NCBI GenBank assembly: GCA_002358555.1
Contig: DEPC01000187.1
Span: 1 to 12,787, forward strand
Direction: 5' to 3'
Source: Hungatella sp. UBA3402
GTDB lineage: Bacteria; Bacillota; Clostridia; Lachnospirales; Lachnospiraceae
DNA: 12,787 nt
Each line of letters begins with the position of its first letter. Positions within the stretch are counted from its first letter, which is position 1. Positions 1-7,199 of this stretch are shown piece by piece. The position numbers were made by a program, and so were the translations under genes. The notes under the pieces are model-generated. The model searched no databases, was not told the DNA's origin, and saw nothing but the letters and a program-made list of their open reading frames with translations.

Positions 1-495
1 AATGCCGGCGATCAACTGGAAAATACCGATCACAAAGGCCACCGGCAGTGTAATCTGACTGATATTGCGCATTTTCGGCTTCCGTTTCCTGTTTTCAATC
101 ACAAGAAAAGCTACCCCGAACACGATCAGGGCAATCGCAATCGACCAATAATTATAGAAGAGTTCTTCGAACAGATCATCAAACGGCAGCCCGATCACCA
201 CAGCCGGGATGCATCCCACGGCCACCTTGCCCCACATCGAGAAGACATCCCCGCGGATCAGTCTGCCGCCGCCGAAGCGGAAGGGAAAGATCCGGTCCCA
301 GTACAGAATCACCACCGCCATAATCGCTCCGAGCTGGATTACCACCAGAAACATAGACCAGAATTCCGGCGTCACATCCAACTGTACAAATTCTTCCAAA
401 AGTATCATATGTCCGGTACTGCTGATAGGGAGCCATTCTGTAAATCCCTCCACTATTCCAAATACCAGAATCTTCAATACTTCTATGACATCCAT
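1..495 (-). CDS. uppP: Undecaprenyl-diphosphatase UppP (BacA), N-terminal part, cut by window edge
   Basis: Integral membrane phosphatase that converts undecaprenyl diphosphate to the monophosphate, recycling the lipid carrier for peptidoglycan and other wall polymers; members of the family confer bacitracin resistance. I translated 1-495 by hand: 165 uninterrupted codons starting MDVIEVLKILVFGIVEG. The family signature VEGFTEWLPISSTGH (about residues 16-30), with its conserved acidic residues and catalytic-type His, is intact. Hydrophobic segments follow, and the window ends just where the second signature (PGTSRSG) would be expected. The ATG at 495 is chosen because AGGAGAG lies 6 bases upstream. 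An ATG at 499 opens another frame and is a shadow. The gene begins 13 bases after the ung stop, and its ribosome binding site directly follows that stop, so the two are probably co-transcribed. By hand count GC is about 50%, higher than the genes that follow. Confidence 0.93.
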   Translation of the reverse strand, partial: MDVIEVLKILVFGIVEGFTEWLPISSTGHMILLEEFVQLDVTPEFWSMFLVVIQLGAIMAVVILYWDRIFPFRFGGGRLIRGDVFSMWGKVAVGCIPAVVIGLPFDDLFEELFYNYWSIAIALIVFGVAFLVIENRKRKPKMRNISQITLPVAFVIGIFQLIAGI

Positions 496-508
496 CCATT
501 ACTCTCCT

Positions 509-1183
509 CTAAATATTATCAATCTGCCAGTCAATCGGTTCTTCGCCGTGAGACTTTAAAAATTCATTTGTTTGGCTGAAATGACGGCATCCAAAAAATC
601 CCTTATCTGCTGAAAAAGGGCTTGGATGAGGAGCCTTTAAAATCAGATGCTTTGGATTGTTTAACATAGGAATTTTTGTCTGTGCTGGGCGCCCCCAAAG
701 CAGATACACAATAGGACGGTCCTGCTCATTGACTGCCTCGATAATGGCATCTGTAAATTTCTCCCATCCTTTTCCCTGGTGAGAATTCGCACTGTGAGCG
801 CGAACAGTAAGAACTGTATTCAGCATCAAAACACCCTGCTTTGCCCATTTCTCCAGATAGCCATTATTGGGGATATCGCATCCCAAATCATCATGAAGTT
901 CCCGATAAATATTTTTTAAGGACGGCGGAATCTTCTGTCCTGGCAGCACGGAAAAAGATAGTCCATGTGCCTGGTTGACGCCATGATAGGGGTCCTGCCC
1001 AAGAATTACTACCTTTACATCTTTTAATGCAGTTAAATGCAATGCATTAAAAATATCATCAGATGGCGGAAATACAGTAGTTGTCTCATATTCCTTCTTT
1101 ACAAACTCATAAAGTTCCTTATAATAAGATTTCCCAAATTCCGTTCCAATGGCTTCCAGCCAATCATTCTGTATCGCTCCCAT
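509..1183 (-). CDS. ung: Uracil-DNA glycosylase, family 1
   Basis: Removes uracil from DNA, the first step of base excision repair after cytosine deamination or dUTP misincorporation; a cytoplasmic monomer. The 224-residue product has the usual family-1 length. Visible motifs: the water-activating loop GQDPYHG at 62-68 with catalytic Asp64; LNTVLTVRAHSANSH at 121-135, including the uracil-contacting Asn; LLWG at 161-164; and the HPSPFSA loop at 186-192 with catalytic His186 (HPSPLSA in many homologues, a mild change). The start ATG is preceded by AAGGGG at a suitable distance. It lies 71 bases downstream of hisF on the same strand, and I found no convincing terminator between them. Its stop is followed at once by the uppP ribosome binding site. 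No sign of truncation. Confidence 0.96.
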   Translation of the reverse strand: MGAIQNDWLEAIGTEFGKSYYKELYEFVKKEYETTTVFPPSDDIFNALHLTALKDVKVVILGQDPYHGVNQAHGLSFSVLPGQKIPPSLKNIYRELHDDLGCDIPNNGYLEKWAKQGVLMLNTVLTVRAHSANSHQGKGWEKFTDAIIEAVNEQDRPIVYLLWGRPAQTKIPMLNNPKHLILKAPHPSPFSADKGFFGCRHFSQTNEFLKSHGEEPIDWQIDNI

Positions 1184-1254
1184 AATTTTCCCCTTTATCT
1201 TTTCATGTATCGTTTTTTGACTTGATAGTGCATATTCTTTCGGTATAGGTATTT

Positions 1255-2016
1255 TTACAATCTTACAGAAACCCCTTTGTCATGAAGATAACTTTTTAAT
1301 TCTTTAATCTCCAACTCTTTATAGTGGAATAAAGAAGCTGCTAAAGCTGCATCTGCCTTGCCCATTGTCAATGCCTCAAAAAAATGTTCCTTTGTTCCTG
1401 CTCCTCCCGAAGCAATCACTGGAACTGACACACACTGGGCAATTTGAGCAGTTAATTCACAGTCATAACCAGCTTTTGTCCCGTCACAGTCCATACTGGT
1501 CAGTAAAATCTCTCCTGCTCCCATATGGTCTGCCTTCTGCGCCCACTCGATAGCATCCAATCCTGTGTCAATACGCCCTCCATGTTTATACACATTCCAT
1601 CCAGAACCATCGCTGCGTCGCTTGGCATCAATCGCTACTACCACACATTGTCTGCCGAATTTTTCTGCTGCATCAGTAATTAGCTTCGGATTGTCAATGG
1701 CTGAGGAGTTGATGGATATCTTATCTGCCCCTTCCCTGAGAAGTCGTCTAAAATCCTCCACTGTGCGGATTCCACCTCCTACTGTAAAAGGAATAAACAC
1801 AGTCTCTGCCACCTTTCTCACCATATCCACCATAGTTTCCCTGGCATCCGAAGATGCAGTAATATCTAAAAATATTAGTTCATCTGCTCCTGCCTTTCCA
1901 TAGGCGGCTCCAATTTCCACTGGGTCTCCTGCGTCCTGAAGATTCACAAAATTTACGCCTTTGACTACTCGGCCATTATGCACATCCAGACAAGGAATGA
2001 TTCTTTTTGTAAACAT
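1255..2016 (-). CDS. hisF: Imidazole glycerol phosphate synthase, cyclase subunit HisF
   Basis: TIM-barrel subunit of the HisH-HisF complex in histidine biosynthesis. It uses ammonia delivered by HisH to turn PRFAR into imidazole glycerol phosphate and AICAR. With the start at 2016 the product is 253 residues, the typical length. The N-terminal IPCLDV places catalytic Asp11 and VVAIDAKR places catalytic Asp130, both at canonical positions. Phosphate-binding glycine segments (VGGGIRT, ASGGAG) are present. An upstream in-frame ATG at 2031 would add MKEVH, but the only good ribosome binding site, GAGGTG at 2020-2025, lies inside that extension and serves the ATG at 2016. hisH ends 35 bases upstream, so the pair is almost certainly one transcript. 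None of the other his genes lies in the window. Confidence 0.96.
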   Translation of the reverse strand: MFTKRIIPCLDVHNGRVVKGVNFVNLQDAGDPVEIGAAYGKAGADELIFLDITASSDARETMVDMVRKVAETVFIPFTVGGGIRTVEDFRRLLREGADKISINSSAIDNPKLITDAAEKFGRQCVVVAIDAKRRSDGSGWNVYKHGGRIDTGLDAIEWAQKADHMGAGEILLTSMDCDGTKAGYDCELTAQIAQCVSVPVIASGGAGTKEHFFEALTMGKADAALAASLFHYKELEIKELKSYLHDKGVSVRL

Positions 2017-2019
2017 ATG

Positions 2020-2028
2020 CACCTCTTT
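2020..2028 (-). promoter_or_regulatory. Ribosome binding site that fixes the hisF start
   Basis: AAAGAGGTG on the minus strand, with GAGG 5 bases before the ATG at 2016. It overlaps the codons that would follow the alternative ATG at 2031, which argues for the shorter 253-residue HisF. Confidence 0.75.
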
Positions 2029-2051
2029 CATCCTTATGAGTACTTTTAAGT

Positions 2052-2660
2052 CTACTCTAGTCTTACAAAGTTCTCCAAAATCTTAAGTCCTACATCTCCG
2101 CTTTTTTCGGGATGAAACTGACATCCAAAAAGATTACCCTTCTCCACTGCTGCATGAATATGGGTACTGTACTCTGTAGAGGCTGCCACAACAGACTCCT
2201 CTTCTGCTTTCAAATAATAAGAATGGACAAAATACACATATGCCCCTGACAGGATGCCTGTAAACAGCTTAGACTTAGGATTAATCTCCAGAGAATTCCA
2301 GCCCATATGAGGAATCTTAAGTCCCTGACATTGAGGAATTTTAAGAATCTTCCCCTTTAAAAGTCCCAGTCCTTTCACCCCTTCACATTCCTCGCTACTT
2401 TCAAACATCAGTTGAAGTCCCAAGCAGATTCCTAAAAACGGAATATTCTGGTCCACTACCTGATGGATTACATCAACCAGACCATATTGGCAAAGCTGTG
2501 CCATGGCATCCCCAAAGGCTCCAACTCCTGGCAGGATTACTTTATCTGCCGAAAGAATCGTCTGGAAATCCCTAGTAATCACTACCCTCTCTCCAAGGGA
2601 AAGCAGAGCCTTTTCTACGCTTCTTAAATTGCCTGCATCATAATCTATGACTGCAATCAT
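2052..2660 (-). CDS. hisH: Imidazole glycerol phosphate synthase, glutamine amidotransferase subunit HisH
   Basis: Class I glutaminase that hydrolyses glutamine and channels ammonia to HisF. The 202-residue product starts MIAVIDYDAGNLRSVEKAL, the canonical HisH N-terminus. Catalytic Cys79 lies in GICLGLQLMFE, and His183 and Glu185 lie in FGCQFHPEKSG, so the triad is complete. The oxyanion-strand region LPGVGAFGDAM (43-53) is also intact. The open frame continues 64 codons further upstream to 2852, but that stretch has no family similarity that I can see. The ATG at 2660 has a strong ribosome binding site (AAAAGGGGGG, 5 bases away), so the long version is rejected. hisF follows after 35 bases. 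Confidence 0.96.
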   Translation of the reverse strand: MIAVIDYDAGNLRSVEKALLSLGERVVITRDFQTILSADKVILPGVGAFGDAMAQLCQYGLVDVIHQVVDQNIPFLGICLGLQLMFESSEECEGVKGLGLLKGKILKIPQCQGLKIPHMGWNSLEINPKSKLFTGILSGAYVYFVHSYYLKAEEESVVAASTEYSTHIHAAVEKGNLFGCQFHPEKSGDVGLKILENFVRLE

Positions 2661-2792
2661 ATCTTCCCCCCTTTTCATGCCTGTCTGCATATAGCAAGAC
2701 TTATGGTTTTGGTTTCTTACTCTGTCTCTTGTGCACAACCTTTCTGCTATAAAATCATGAATCAAAAGCTGCCCGAAAGGTATTAAATTTCC
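2661..2792 (-). promoter_or_regulatory. Long 5' leader of hisHF, possibly structured
   Basis: From the predicted start site near 2792 to the hisH start there are about 130 untranslated bases. Minus-strand RNA can form a 7-bp stem, ACCUUUC (2775-2781) with GAAAGGU (2738-2744), closing a 30-base loop. It also contains a perfect 10-base palindrome UUGUGCACAA and an imperfect GUCUUGC/GCAGAC hairpin just before the ribosome binding site. I see no T-box core, no run of histidine codons and no known riboswitch consensus, so the class is unknown and regulation is only a possibility. Confidence 0.35.
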
Positions 2793-2798
2793 TTCATA

Positions 2799-2827
2799 AT
2801 TATACAAAATTCCCTGGCAAATTACAA
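2799..2827 (-). promoter_or_regulatory. Sigma-A-type promoter for hisHF
   Basis: Minus strand: -35 TTGTAA (2822-2827), 17-base spacer, -10 TATAAT (2799-2804, perfect consensus). The -35 box overlaps the last codons and stop of the Sir2-like gene. This suggests hisHF can be transcribed independently of that gene. Confidence 0.65.
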
Positions 2828-3454
2828 CAGCTTTTCTAGTTTTTGTATCCATTCTACTGAATTTTCTGACACTGCCACAGCGCGTTCTTTTATCTCCTCA
2901 GTCACCTGGCTCAAAGTCTCATGTACCCGATACATATGAGATTTCTGATTAAAATAGACCGTTTTTTCAAAAGGCCATCGGATTACCGTAGGAACCTGAA
3001 ACCCTTCTCCTAATTCTAGGACTAATAGTTCCTGATTGATGGTCATAGTCAACCATTTGGTATATTTGTGCCATTGAGGAAGATATCCTTCCTCTATATA
3101 TACCTCAGCTTCTCTTGTATTGCCCACTAATGGAGCACCACAATGGGGACAAATATCTTCTGGAATTTCCCCTGGTTCCCAGATATCCTTAGTACATGTT
3201 TTTGAACATTGCCTCCAAGTTTCATTCCCACAGGGCGCCACAATTCTTCCATCTTCCAGAGAGCTGTCATAGATAACTGCATCTGTATTCGTTGTTACAA
3301 TAAAATAGTCTTTATCTCTTAAAAGCTGTGCCAAAGCTTCATAGGCCTGTCTAATCTCTGAGTGTTTGTCAGCACGCCATTCCCCGCCAATCCCAATCAA
3401 CACTTTTTTAGCTCCAGCTAGATGCTCTAATGCAGATTTTTCTGTATTTGCCAT
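2822..3454 (-). CDS. Small Sir2-like protein with zinc ribbon, function unknown
   Basis: 210 residues, no signal peptide or membrane segment. Features recalling the sirtuin fold: a glycine-containing first strand, KVLIGIGGEW (17-26); VTTNTD (53-58), resembling the sirtuin TQNxD motif; a four-cysteine zinc-ribbon pattern, Cys83-x3-Cys87 and Cys102-x2-Cys105; and a late strand LLVLELGEG (143-151) resembling the GTS/GxS NAD-contact strand. It is shorter than usual sirtuins. The GxxSxxSGIPDFR stretch is reduced to GIGGEWR, and the catalytic histidine segment seems replaced by PCGNETW. Deacylase or ADP-ribosyltransferase activity is therefore doubtful; NAD or nucleotide binding is possible. Start supported by AGGGA before the ATG. 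It lies between the lysozyme gene (69 bases upstream) and hisH. Family placement is by motif reading only. Confidence 0.6.
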   Translation of the reverse strand: MANTEKSALEHLAGAKKVLIGIGGEWRADKHSEIRQAYEALAQLLRDKDYFIVTTNTDAVIYDSSLEDGRIVAPCGNETWRQCSKTCTKDIWEPGEIPEDICPHCGAPLVGNTREAEVYIEEGYLPQWHKYTKWLTMTINQELLVLELGEGFQVPTVIRWPFEKTVYFNQKSHMYRVHETLSQVTEEIKERAVAVSENSVEWIQKLEKLL

Positions 3455-3523
3455 ATCATTCCCTGCCTTCTATGGTATATTATCTTCTATCTTAACACAA
3501 TTCTACAGGTAAATAGGACAAAA

Positions 3524-5209
3524 TTATACTCCATCTTCCAATCCAGCCACATGAAGTCTGCCACTTGCATCTGCTATATAAGTTGTATCATTGATAGTCA
3601 AAGTAGTATCTGCCTCCATACGCCCTGTATCTGGATTTAGATAGTATTGCACTCCTCCTACTTCAATCAGTCCTGTAGCCATCTGGCCTGTATTGTTAAG
3701 ATAATACCAACTATTGTCAATAAACTGCCAATCTGTCATCATATGCCCTTGATTGTCAAAATAATACCAAGCTTCCTCGATTGGTCTCCACCCTGTTGCC
3801 ATAGTTCCATTTTCTTTTAGAAAATATTTTTGCCCTCTGTCATCTAACCAACCTGTCTGCATCACACCATTTTGGTCCATATAATACCAGTTGCTACCAT
3901 CATAAATCCAACCTTTCGATAAAATTCCACTTCCATTCATATAACGCCATTTTCCATCTGGAATAACCCAGCCCGTAGCCATCTGACCAGAATCACTTAA
4001 ATAATAGGTTTGTCCACCATCATTTAGCCAGCCTGTCTGCATTGCACCAGTGCTTCTATCACCAAAATACCAGGTTCCATTGTCATTGATCCAGCCTTTG
4101 GCAACTGCTCCAGAACTGCCCAGATAATACCAAGCTCCATTGTCCATTCTCCAGCCATATTGCATCTTGCCGGAAATTTCATCTAAATAATATCTTTCGC
4201 CTCCTAATAGCTGCCAGTTCTTTAAAGCCAGTCCCTGTCCATCCATATAGTACCAGCCATCGCCGTCATAAATCCAATTATTTTTTTGCTGTACATAGTT
4301 CGCATAATAATAAGTATTACCCCCAATCGTTCTCCAGGTATTAGCAGGTATCACAGTTGAAAAATCTGAGAACTGAAAATCAATATCCACATGAGTGCTG
4401 ATTCCTTTTACTGCTCCTGTATTGGTTGCCTGCCACATAACAGGAGAAGGATATGTAGGTTTCTGAGAATATCTGGCTACCCACACTGGATAATTCATCA
4501 GAGACATGTCCAAGCGGTTATTTAACCAGTATTCATTGGCATATATGATAGGATAATATCCAGCTGATGAAATCTTACTGCAAAATGTATTTGCAATAAC
4601 TGCCAACTGCTCTTTGGACAAAGCTGCCTGTACCTCATCCTCCATGTCCAGAGCTACTGGATAAGATATCGGATAATCCTTAATCAAATTCAGTATAAAA
4701 TCTGCCTCTTCTGCTGCCATCTCAGGAGTAGTTGCTGTAGAATAGATATAAACTCCTACCTGGATTCCTGCTGCCGAAGCTCCTTGAACATTTTTCTGAA
4801 AATATGGGTCTATGACCCCTCTGGAACGGGTTCCCAACATGACAAAAGATACATCATCTGCTGCCACCTGCTGCCAATCCACATCTCCTTGCCATCGAGA
4901 TACATCAATTCCTCTGCGCAACACATTGGTAATCGAAGAACCATCTGGCATCAAATAAATATCTCCTGACCTTTTCCATGCATTTGGATTTTCCTGAGAT
5001 ACCGTCTGATTGGTATCTATAGAACTGGTATTATTATTTCTTGGGTCAATCCCTCCTGGTCCCATCATATCAGATTCAGAAATCGAATAATTGTTCTCTC
5101 CTGGCCCAATTGCCCATGCAATCTCTGCTGGAACCCTGGCCATTAGCCCGATGATTCCTGCCATCGCAATCCCTTGACACCGTTTTGTAAAATATTTTTT
5201 GTCTCTCAT
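3524..5209 (-). CDS. Secreted GH25 lysozyme with C-terminal choline-binding-type repeats
   Basis: Predicted peptidoglycan hydrolase (N-acetylmuramidase) exported to the wall. 561 residues from ATG 5209: a basic N-terminus and hydrophobic segment with likely cleavage after AWA (residue 33); a Ser/Asn-rich linker to about 95; a GH25 barrel about 99-288; then aromatic repeats to the end. GH25 active-site candidates are Asp102 (GIDVSRWQG), Asp188 and Glu190 (PVALDMED), and the terminal HVDID motif around 273-277. About 12 repeats of roughly 20 residues (WYYMDxxG / GWxxxxG type) fill 293-556, like cell-wall/choline-binding repeats; the actual ligand is unknown. ATG 5209 is preferred over 5215 because AAAGGAG (5216-5222) touches the 5215 codon but stands 6 bases from 5209. 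It has its own promoter upstream. Autolysin versus competitor-directed lysin cannot be decided. Confidence 0.92.
   Translation of the reverse strand: MRDKKYFTKRCQGIAMAGIIGLMARVPAEIAWAIGPGENNYSISESDMMGPGGIDPRNNNTSSIDTNQTVSQENPNAWKRSGDIYLMPDGSSITNVLRRGIDVSRWQGDVDWQQVAADDVSFVMLGTRSRGVIDPYFQKNVQGASAAGIQVGVYIYSTATTPEMAAEEADFILNLIKDYPISYPVALDMEDEVQAALSKEQLAVIANTFCSKISSAGYYPIIYANEYWLNNRLDMSLMNYPVWVARYSQKPTYPSPVMWQATNTGAVKGISTHVDIDFQFSDFSTVIPANTWRTIGGNTYYYANYVQQKNNWIYDGDGWYYMDGQGLALKNWQLLGGERYYLDEISGKMQYGWRMDNGAWYYLGSSGAVAKGWINDNGTWYFGDRSTGAMQTGWLNDGGQTYYLSDSGQMATGWVIPDGKWRYMNGSGILSKGWIYDGSNWYYMDQNGVMQTGWLDDRGQKYFLKENGTMATGWRPIEEAWYYFDNQGHMMTDWQFIDNSWYYLNNTGQMATGLIEVGGVQYYLNPDTGRMEADTTLTINDTTYIADASGRLHVAGLEDGV
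3539..4342 (-). repeat. Tandem cell-wall-binding repeats encoded in the lysozyme gene
   Basis: About 12 degenerate units of some 60 bases, each encoding an aromatic core such as WYYM, YYLS or WYYL, followed by a Gly turn and often MxTGW. Longer (W-start) and shorter (Y-start) units tend to alternate, so the natural period may be a pair of about 40 residues. Such arrays can expand or contract by recombination. Confidence 0.8.
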
Positions 5210-5272
5210 AGCCATCTCCTTTATCTAAAATTATCTGATTGTAACAAAATTAACATCTGATTTTTGTTATTT

Positions 5273-5301
5273 TTTATAAACTATTTCATATAAAATTCCA
5301 A
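5273..5301 (-). promoter_or_regulatory. Candidate promoter of the lysozyme gene
   Basis: Minus strand: -35 TTGGAA (5296-5301), 17-base spacer, -10 TATAAA (5273-5278). The predicted transcript would start near 5266, about 57 bases before the start codon. The surrounding sequence is very AT-rich, so chance matches are likely and other boxes cannot be excluded. Confidence 0.45.
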
Positions 5302-5513
5302 GACAGTCATATGCTTCTTGATTTTATCATACTTTTACCCTAGATTTTTTACTTTTTACTTAACGTTTTCTATACATATGTATTTCTAAGTTAACCCGTT
5401 GTACTACAGAGAACAGATAAAATTAGGAGGATAAGGCTATTAATTGATGATATAGAAAGAATCTTATTCGCAGTGTTACTTCTGGCGGTATCCTTTAAAC
5501 GGATATTCGCCGG

Positions 5514-5565
5514 AAAAAGAAAAAGCCAAGACGCACCCTCAAAAAAGGACAGTCGTCTCAGCCTT
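5514..5565 (-). terminator. Rho-independent terminator of the permease-SBP-GH32 operon
   Basis: On the minus strand GCTGAGACG (5554-5562) pairs with CGTCTTGGC (5525-5533) over 9 pairs, two of them G-U in RNA, and the stem can be extended by flanking A-U pairs. The loop is 20 bases. The stem is followed by a U-rich tract (5524 down to 5514) interrupted by one C. It lies about 130 bases after the GH32 stop, in the right orientation to end that transcript. Confidence 0.7.
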
Positions 5566-5694
5566 ATTCTATCATCATTAAAAATCTGCTACAAATTCCA
5601 GAACATTCAACACTTACTTTCTATGTTTTCAGCATATCTTCAAAATCAGATGCACAGATATCATTGAATTCATAAGTCTTTTCGTAATGTGGTA

Positions 5695-7179
5695 TTAAAT
5701 CAAATCATATTTTACAATATCCATATTAACAAGCCCATTGCTAAAGAAAGAGATTCCTTCTGCTTTCTGGTCTGTTTGAATTGAAGCTGAAAGTACTTGT
5801 TCTCCATCATTTACAAACAATTCGACACTGAAGCGATCTAAGATTAGCCTTAACCTGATTCTTCCATTGTGATGTCTGACAAGACTTCGGCGTTGATGAA
5901 TGATTGCTCTTCTGGAGCCGGAGAATTTGCGGTCAATCTTAAGAATTGACTCATGGGGCCGAAAACTGACAGCCGTATGGTGATTGGAATCCTGGGCAAA
6001 ACGCACCGCAAATTTCTGATACACATGTTCATCGTCAACCGGACGAAGATTAAGTTCCATATCTATTTTTCTGCCGCTGATACCGCTTAACTGCAGGATA
6101 TCTGTGAATGTAACATCTGTATATCTCACTTCATTTCTGCGCATAGCTTCCAGTTCCTGGATCGGCTTTTGATAGAGACGCCCATTTTTTATAGAAAGTT
6201 CTCTTGGCAGACTCATCTGTCCGAACCATGGAGTATGAACTGTAGAAGGGAGACAGGTATCCCAGTTCTGCATCCAGCCGATCATGATTCTTCTGCCATC
6301 TGGTGTAAGAAGGGTCTGAGCAGCATAAAAGTCAATGCCATAATCAATAGCCTGGTTGCGTTCCTCAACAAACTTTTTGTTTTCTTCGTCGTACGAGCCA
6401 ATGATACAGACTGTTCCGTTTCCGTTATGATACTCAAATCCCTGAGGCAGCATATCCTGTGGACTTACTAACAGAATCTGTTTTCCATCCAATTCAAAAA
6501 AATCAGGACATTCCCACATTTTTCCATAACGTCCTTGATTAGAACACAATACCTGATGGAACTTCCAGTCCAATCCATCACAGCTCTTAAACATTAAAAT
6601 CTGACCACTGCCATCAGCAGGACGGCTTCCGACTACAGCATAATACATGTCATTGTTTCCCCTCCATATTTTGGGGTCACGGAAATCATAGCGGGAACTT
6701 CCATGTGGAAGATCATTTTCTGTCAATACCGGATTTTTGCAATATTTTTCATAATTGATTCCATCACCTGTAGCAATGCATTGCCTTTGTACTTCACAGA
6801 TGCTTCCATCTTCCTGTGTTTCCTTTGCTACTCCGGTATACATGAGCAAATGTCTTCCATCAGGAAGCGTAACTGCACTTCCTGAAAAACATCCATCTTT
6901 ATCATAAGCTTCATCCGGTGCCATAGCGGCAGGAAGATAGTTCCAATGCAGTAAGTCAGAACTTACTGCATGTCCCCAGTGCATAATTCCCCAATGAGAA
7001 CCGTAAGGATAATACTGGTAGAAAAGGTGATATTGCCCATTATAGAAAGAAAAACCGTTAGGGTCATTCATCCAGCCAATGCGCGGGGTCAGGTGAAAAT
7101 CTGGTCGTTCTTCTTTTTTTATATTTTTTTCAAATGTTTCCTCATATTTTCGTGCCTTTTGTAAAATCGGGCTTACCAT
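5695..7179 (-). CDS. GH32 beta-fructosidase (sucrose / fructo-oligosaccharide hydrolase)
   Basis: Cytoplasmic glycoside hydrolase family 32 enzyme cleaving terminal beta-fructosyl bonds. The product (494 residues from ATG 7179) has no signal peptide. Three hallmark acids are intact: the nucleophile Asp39 in WMNDPNG (36-42), the transition-state stabiliser Asp168 in DFRDP, and the acid/base Glu223 in WECPDFF. The five-bladed propeller fills roughly 25-330 and a beta-sandwich the rest. ATG 7179 is chosen over 7182 because AGGAGG (7186-7191) is 6 bases from it and only 3 from the other. It is the last gene of the operon, 20 bases after the binding-protein gene. The ABC importer upstream delivers unphosphorylated sugar, so short fructans or sucrose are more likely substrates than sucrose-6-phosphate; this is inference. 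A 5-bp tandem repeat at the stop codon may have shortened the C-terminus. Confidence 0.94.
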   Translation of the reverse strand: MVSPILQKARKYEETFEKNIKKEERPDFHLTPRIGWMNDPNGFSFYNGQYHLFYQYYPYGSHWGIMHWGHAVSSDLLHWNYLPAAMAPDEAYDKDGCFSGSAVTLPDGRHLLMYTGVAKETQEDGSICEVQRQCIATGDGINYEKYCKNPVLTENDLPHGSSRYDFRDPKIWRGNNDMYYAVVGSRPADGSGQILMFKSCDGLDWKFHQVLCSNQGRYGKMWECPDFFELDGKQILLVSPQDMLPQGFEYHNGNGTVCIIGSYDEENKKFVEERNQAIDYGIDFYAAQTLLTPDGRRIMIGWMQNWDTCLPSTVHTPWFGQMSLPRELSIKNGRLYQKPIQELEAMRRNEVRYTDVTFTDILQLSGISGRKIDMELNLRPVDDEHVYQKFAVRFAQDSNHHTAVSFRPHESILKIDRKFSGSRRAIIHQRRSLVRHHNGRIRLRLILDRFSVELFVNDGEQVLSASIQTDQKAEGISFFSNGLVNMDIVKYDLI

Positions 7180-7199
7180 CATATACCTCCTGAAAATAG

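Larger units (their letters stand above)
5210..5694. other. Spacer between the lysozyme gene and the GH32 gene
   Basis: 485 bases without a convincing gene. It holds the lysozyme ribosome binding site and promoter (5216-5301), a 12-bp palindrome ATACATATGTAT (5372-5383), and the sugar-operon terminator (5514-5565). Between GH32 and the terminator (5566-5694) lies a short open frame that could be a lost C-terminal extension of GH32. A plus-strand frame starting with GTG at 5473 runs through the terminator hairpin and has no suitable ribosome binding site. Confidence 0.7.

Noticed and set aside
179..499. 106-codon minus-strand frame overlapping uppP
   Set aside because: Out-of-frame shadow; the uppP frame gives the family signature and has the correctly spaced ribosome binding site.
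209..559. Plus-strand frame opposite uppP and ung
   Set aside because: Antisense shadow of two well-supported genes; composition mirrors their codons.
1184..1254. Separate promoter for ung in the hisF-ung gap
   Set aside because: Only weak -35/-10 matches on the minus strand; not good enough to call, and read-through from hisHF explains expression.
2661..2852. 64-codon N-terminal extension of hisH (start at 2852)
   Set aside because: It has no HisH-family similarity, it contains the predicted promoter's transcribed leader, and the internal ATG at 2660 has a strong ribosome binding site and gives the canonical N-terminus.
3524..4342. CRISPR-like or other nucleotide repeat array
   Set aside because: The periodicity is at protein level (cell-wall-binding repeats) with degenerate DNA; there are no conserved direct repeats with unique spacers.
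5473..5667. 64-codon plus-strand frame starting with GTG
   Set aside because: It runs through the terminator hairpin of the opposite strand, has no well-placed ribosome binding site and has no recognisable domain. The AGGAGG-like sequence at 5425-5430 is far from it and precedes only very short frames.
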